NCBI GenBank assembly: GCA_016235265.1
Contig: JACRLI010000015.1
Span: 84,997 to 133,334, forward strand
DNA: 48,338 nucleotides
Source of the DNA: Candidatus Eisenbacteria bacterium
GTDB taxonomy: Bacteria > Eisenbacteria > RBG-16-71-46 > JACRLI01
Reading direction: 5' to 3'
Shown here: positions 46,834 through 48,338 of the stretch, in pieces
How positions within the stretch are numbered: position 1 is the stretch's first letter
How the letters are laid out: each line of letters begins with the position of its first letter
Made by a program: the position numbers and the translations under genes
The notes under the pieces: model-generated
The model's input: the letters and a program-made list of their open reading frames with translations, nothing else
Told to the model about the DNA's origin: nothing
Databases searched by the model: none

Positions 46834-47100
46834 TCAGCGCATGCGCGCCGCGCCGAGCCACAGGTTCGACGTGTAGGTGATCATCATGTTGAGCATCCAC
46901 GGCAGGAACAGCACCAGGCCGAGGATCACCGCCAGGATCTTGGGGATGAACGTGAGCGTCATCTCGTGGATCTGGGTGACCGCCTGGAACACGCTCACCA
47001 CCAGCCCCGCCACCAGCCCGAACAGGAGCATGGGCGTGGACAGGACCACCGCGGTCCACAGGGCCTGCTTGAGGATCGAGACGGCTTCGAGCGGGGTCAC
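46834..47100 (-). CDS. fliQ: Flagellar export gate protein FliQ
   Basis: An 88-residue, two-helix protein of normal FliQ length, with LVAGLVVSVFQAVTQIHEMTL and TFIPKILAVI as family marks. It forms the export gate with FliP and FliR. A GTG start is used, 10 bases after the fliP stop. Confidence 0.95.
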   Translation of the reverse strand: MTPLEAVSILKQALWTAVVLSTPMLLFGLVAGLVVSVFQAVTQIHEMTLTFIPKILAVILGLVLFLPWMLNMMITYTSNLWLGAARMR

Positions 47101-47110
47101 CGGGCGCCTC

Positions 47111-47914
47111 CTAGCGGAAGCTCATGACCAGCGAGCGGATGACCAGGTGCCACCCGTCCACCAGCACGAACAACAGGATCTTGAAGGGCAGCGAGATCAT
47201 GGCCGGGGGCAGCATCATCATGCCCATGGACATGAGGACGCTGGCCACCACCATGTCCACGATGAGAAACGGCAGGTAGATCACGAAACCCATCTGGAAG
47301 GCGGTGCGCAGCTCGCTGATCATGAACGCCGGGATCACGGTGGTCATGGGAATGTCGGCGGCGCTGCGCGGCGCGGGCTGCCGGGAGAGCTTCACGAACA
47401 GCGCCAGGTCCTTCTCGCGCGTCTGGCGGAGCATGAACTCGCGCAGCGGCACGGTGCCCACCTTGACGGCCTCGGCCTGGGTGATGCGCCCCGCCATGAG
47501 CGGCTGCACCGCCTGGGTGTTCACCTGGTTCCACACCGGCGACATGGTGAAAAAGGTCAGGAACAGCGCCAGCGAGATCAGCACCTGGTTGGGCGGCATC
47601 TGCTGGGTGCTCATGGCCTGGCGCAGGAAGCTCAGGACCACCACGATGCGCGTGAACGAGGTCATCATGATGAGCAGCGCCGGGGCGATGCTCAGGATCG
47701 TGAACAGCAGGAGCAGCTGCAGCGACGTGCTCACCTGGCCCGGGGTGCGCGACTGCTCCACCCCCAGGGTGATGTGCGGCAGACCCACGCCGGCCGGGGC
47801 GGCCGCCGCCGCGGGGGCGGCGCCGGCGGGGACCTGCGCCGCGGCGGGCGCGGCGGCCAGCAACGCGGTCGCCGCCAGCAGCGTGACGAGCAGGAGCCGG
47901 CTAGGAGCGGTCAT
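47111..47914 (-). CDS. fliP: Flagellar export gate protein FliP
   Basis: A 267-residue protein with an Ala-rich signal peptide, as FliP proteins usually have, then helices with LLLFTILSIAPALLIMMTSFTRIVVVLSFLR, LALFLTFF and the C-terminal MGMMMLPPAMISLPFKILLFVLVDGW signature. FliP makes the pentamer at the base of the export channel. It overlaps fliO by 14 bases. Confidence 0.96.
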   Translation of the reverse strand: MTAPSRLLLVTLLAATALLAAAPAAAQVPAGAAPAAAAAPAGVGLPHITLGVEQSRTPGQVSTSLQLLLLFTILSIAPALLIMMTSFTRIVVVLSFLRQAMSTQQMPPNQVLISLALFLTFFTMSPVWNQVNTQAVQPLMAGRITQAEAVKVGTVPLREFMLRQTREKDLALFVKLSRQPAPRSAADIPMTTVIPAFMISELRTAFQMGFVIYLPFLIVDMVVASVLMSMGMMMLPPAMISLPFKILLFVLVDGWHLVIRSLVMSFR

Positions 47915-48338
47915 CTTCCATCTTCCCCAGTCGCGAGAGGAAATCGTCCAGGCGCTTCCCGAACTGCGCCTCGTCCGGAAGCTCGCCGCGCGCGGCGGCC
48001 GGTTCCCCGGCGCCCTCGTTCCATTCCGAGGCCAGCAGCGTGATCTCGGAGCTGCCCGCCCCGAGCAGCAGGCGGAAGCGCCCCCAGCGCACCGTGTACA
48101 GCGAGCGCTTGGGCCCCAGCGGCACGTGCGACTCCACCTCCACCGGCCCCTTGCGCGCCCGGGCGAAGCCGGGCTGCGCCCGGCGCAGCAGCCAGGCCAC
48201 CAGGTACACCAGCGCCACCACCACGGCCAGCGCCAGCCCGGTGCGCAGCAGCAGCCCCAGCATCGAGGGCGCGGGCGGCACCGACGGCTCGGTGTAGTGC
48301 AGGTCCAGGGCCGCGGCGTTGGTGGCCCACGCCGTCAT
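47901..48338 (-). CDS. fliO: Flagellar assembly protein FliO (5-prime end at window edge)
   Basis: 145 residues are visible, reaching the last base of the window. One membrane helix (about 28-50, LLLRTGLALAVVVALVYLVAWLL) and a small domain (VEVESHVPLGPKRSLYTVRWGRFRLLLGAG) match FliO, which helps FliP assemble. The ATG at 48338-48336 may be the true start or an internal Met, since upstream sequence is missing. Other fli genes (fliN, fliM and the like) would be expected beyond the edge. Confidence 0.85.
   Translation of the reverse strand: MTAWATNAAALDLHYTEPSVPPAPSMLGLLLRTGLALAVVVALVYLVAWLLRRAQPGFARARKGPVEVESHVPLGPKRSLYTVRWGRFRLLLGAGSSEITLLASEWNEGAGEPAAARGELPDEAQFGKRLDDFLSRLGKMEDDRS

Overview
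The window is GC-rich DNA (roughly 70% G+C by eye) carrying ordinary chromosomal genes of a Gram-negative-type bacterium. There is an outer-membrane barrel protein of Wzi type, a periplasmic folding factor, TolQ/TolR-like proteins, TatA/TatC, sigma-54 regulation and a polar-type flagellum with FlhF/FlhG. Biosynthesis includes an LL-diaminopimelate aminotransferase route and a folB-folK-deoxynucleoside kinase-panB-panC run. That mix suggests the FCB side of the tree (Eisenbacteria- or Gemmatimonas-like) or a deltaproteobacterium-like lineage; I cannot fix the phylum from the sequence. Genes are tightly packed with many 1-4 base stop/start overlaps, and GTG and TTG starts are common.

Layout. 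1-6.5 kb (minus): start of an RNase G gene, a B12-binding/radical-SAM/DUF2344 protein, a small exported protein and uvrA. 6.5-9.8 kb (minus): a signalling block with a PAS histidine kinase, a sigma-54-dependent NtrC-family regulator and then, behind a well-formed sigma-54 promoter, a lone CheY-like receiver followed by a 21-residue Lys/Ala peptide gene. 10-14.3 kb (plus): an NHL-propeller exported protein translationally coupled to TolQ/ExbB- and TolR/ExbD-like genes, then a PpiD-like foldase, ending in a large nested palindrome. 14.4-20.7 kb (minus): an operon from dapL through folB, folK, a deoxynucleoside kinase, panB, panC, a single-domain GlmU-like uridylyltransferase, a HIT protein and a LytR_C protein to tatA. 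20.9-22.9 kb (plus): a GT-C-like membrane protein. 23-32.6 kb (minus): valS, a DUF4139 protein, uvrB, nadC, birA, tatC and coaX. 32.8-34.3 kb (plus): a Wzi-like outer-membrane protein. 34.3-48.3 kb (minus): a long flagellar run fliO-fliP-fliQ-fliR-flhB-flhA-flhF-flhG-(78-aa membrane protein)-fliA-(148-aa acidic protein)-SwrB-like protein-HDOD-GAF/GGDEF-receiver/GAF/kinase.

How it fits together. The last block makes the flagellar export gate, places the flagellum (FlhF/FlhG), makes the late flagellar sigma factor, and continues into c-di-GMP and phosphorelay proteins, as expected for a motility/lifestyle switch. The two central operons supply cofactor precursors (pantothenate, CoA, NAD, folate, biotin ligase), lysine/peptidoglycan precursors, excision repair (with uvrA elsewhere in the window) and Tat export (tatA and tatC in separate operons). 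No tRNA, rRNA, CRISPR array, insertion sequence or integrase was recognised, and no gene-free stretch exceeds about 300 bases.

Most unusual points: the sigma-54-driven receiver plus Lys/Ala peptide; the NHL-TolQ-TolR cassette without TolA/Pal; several promoters whose -10 box sits 6-8 bases before the start codon with no ribosome-binding site (probable leaderless mRNAs); and a SwrB-like gene placed after fliA.
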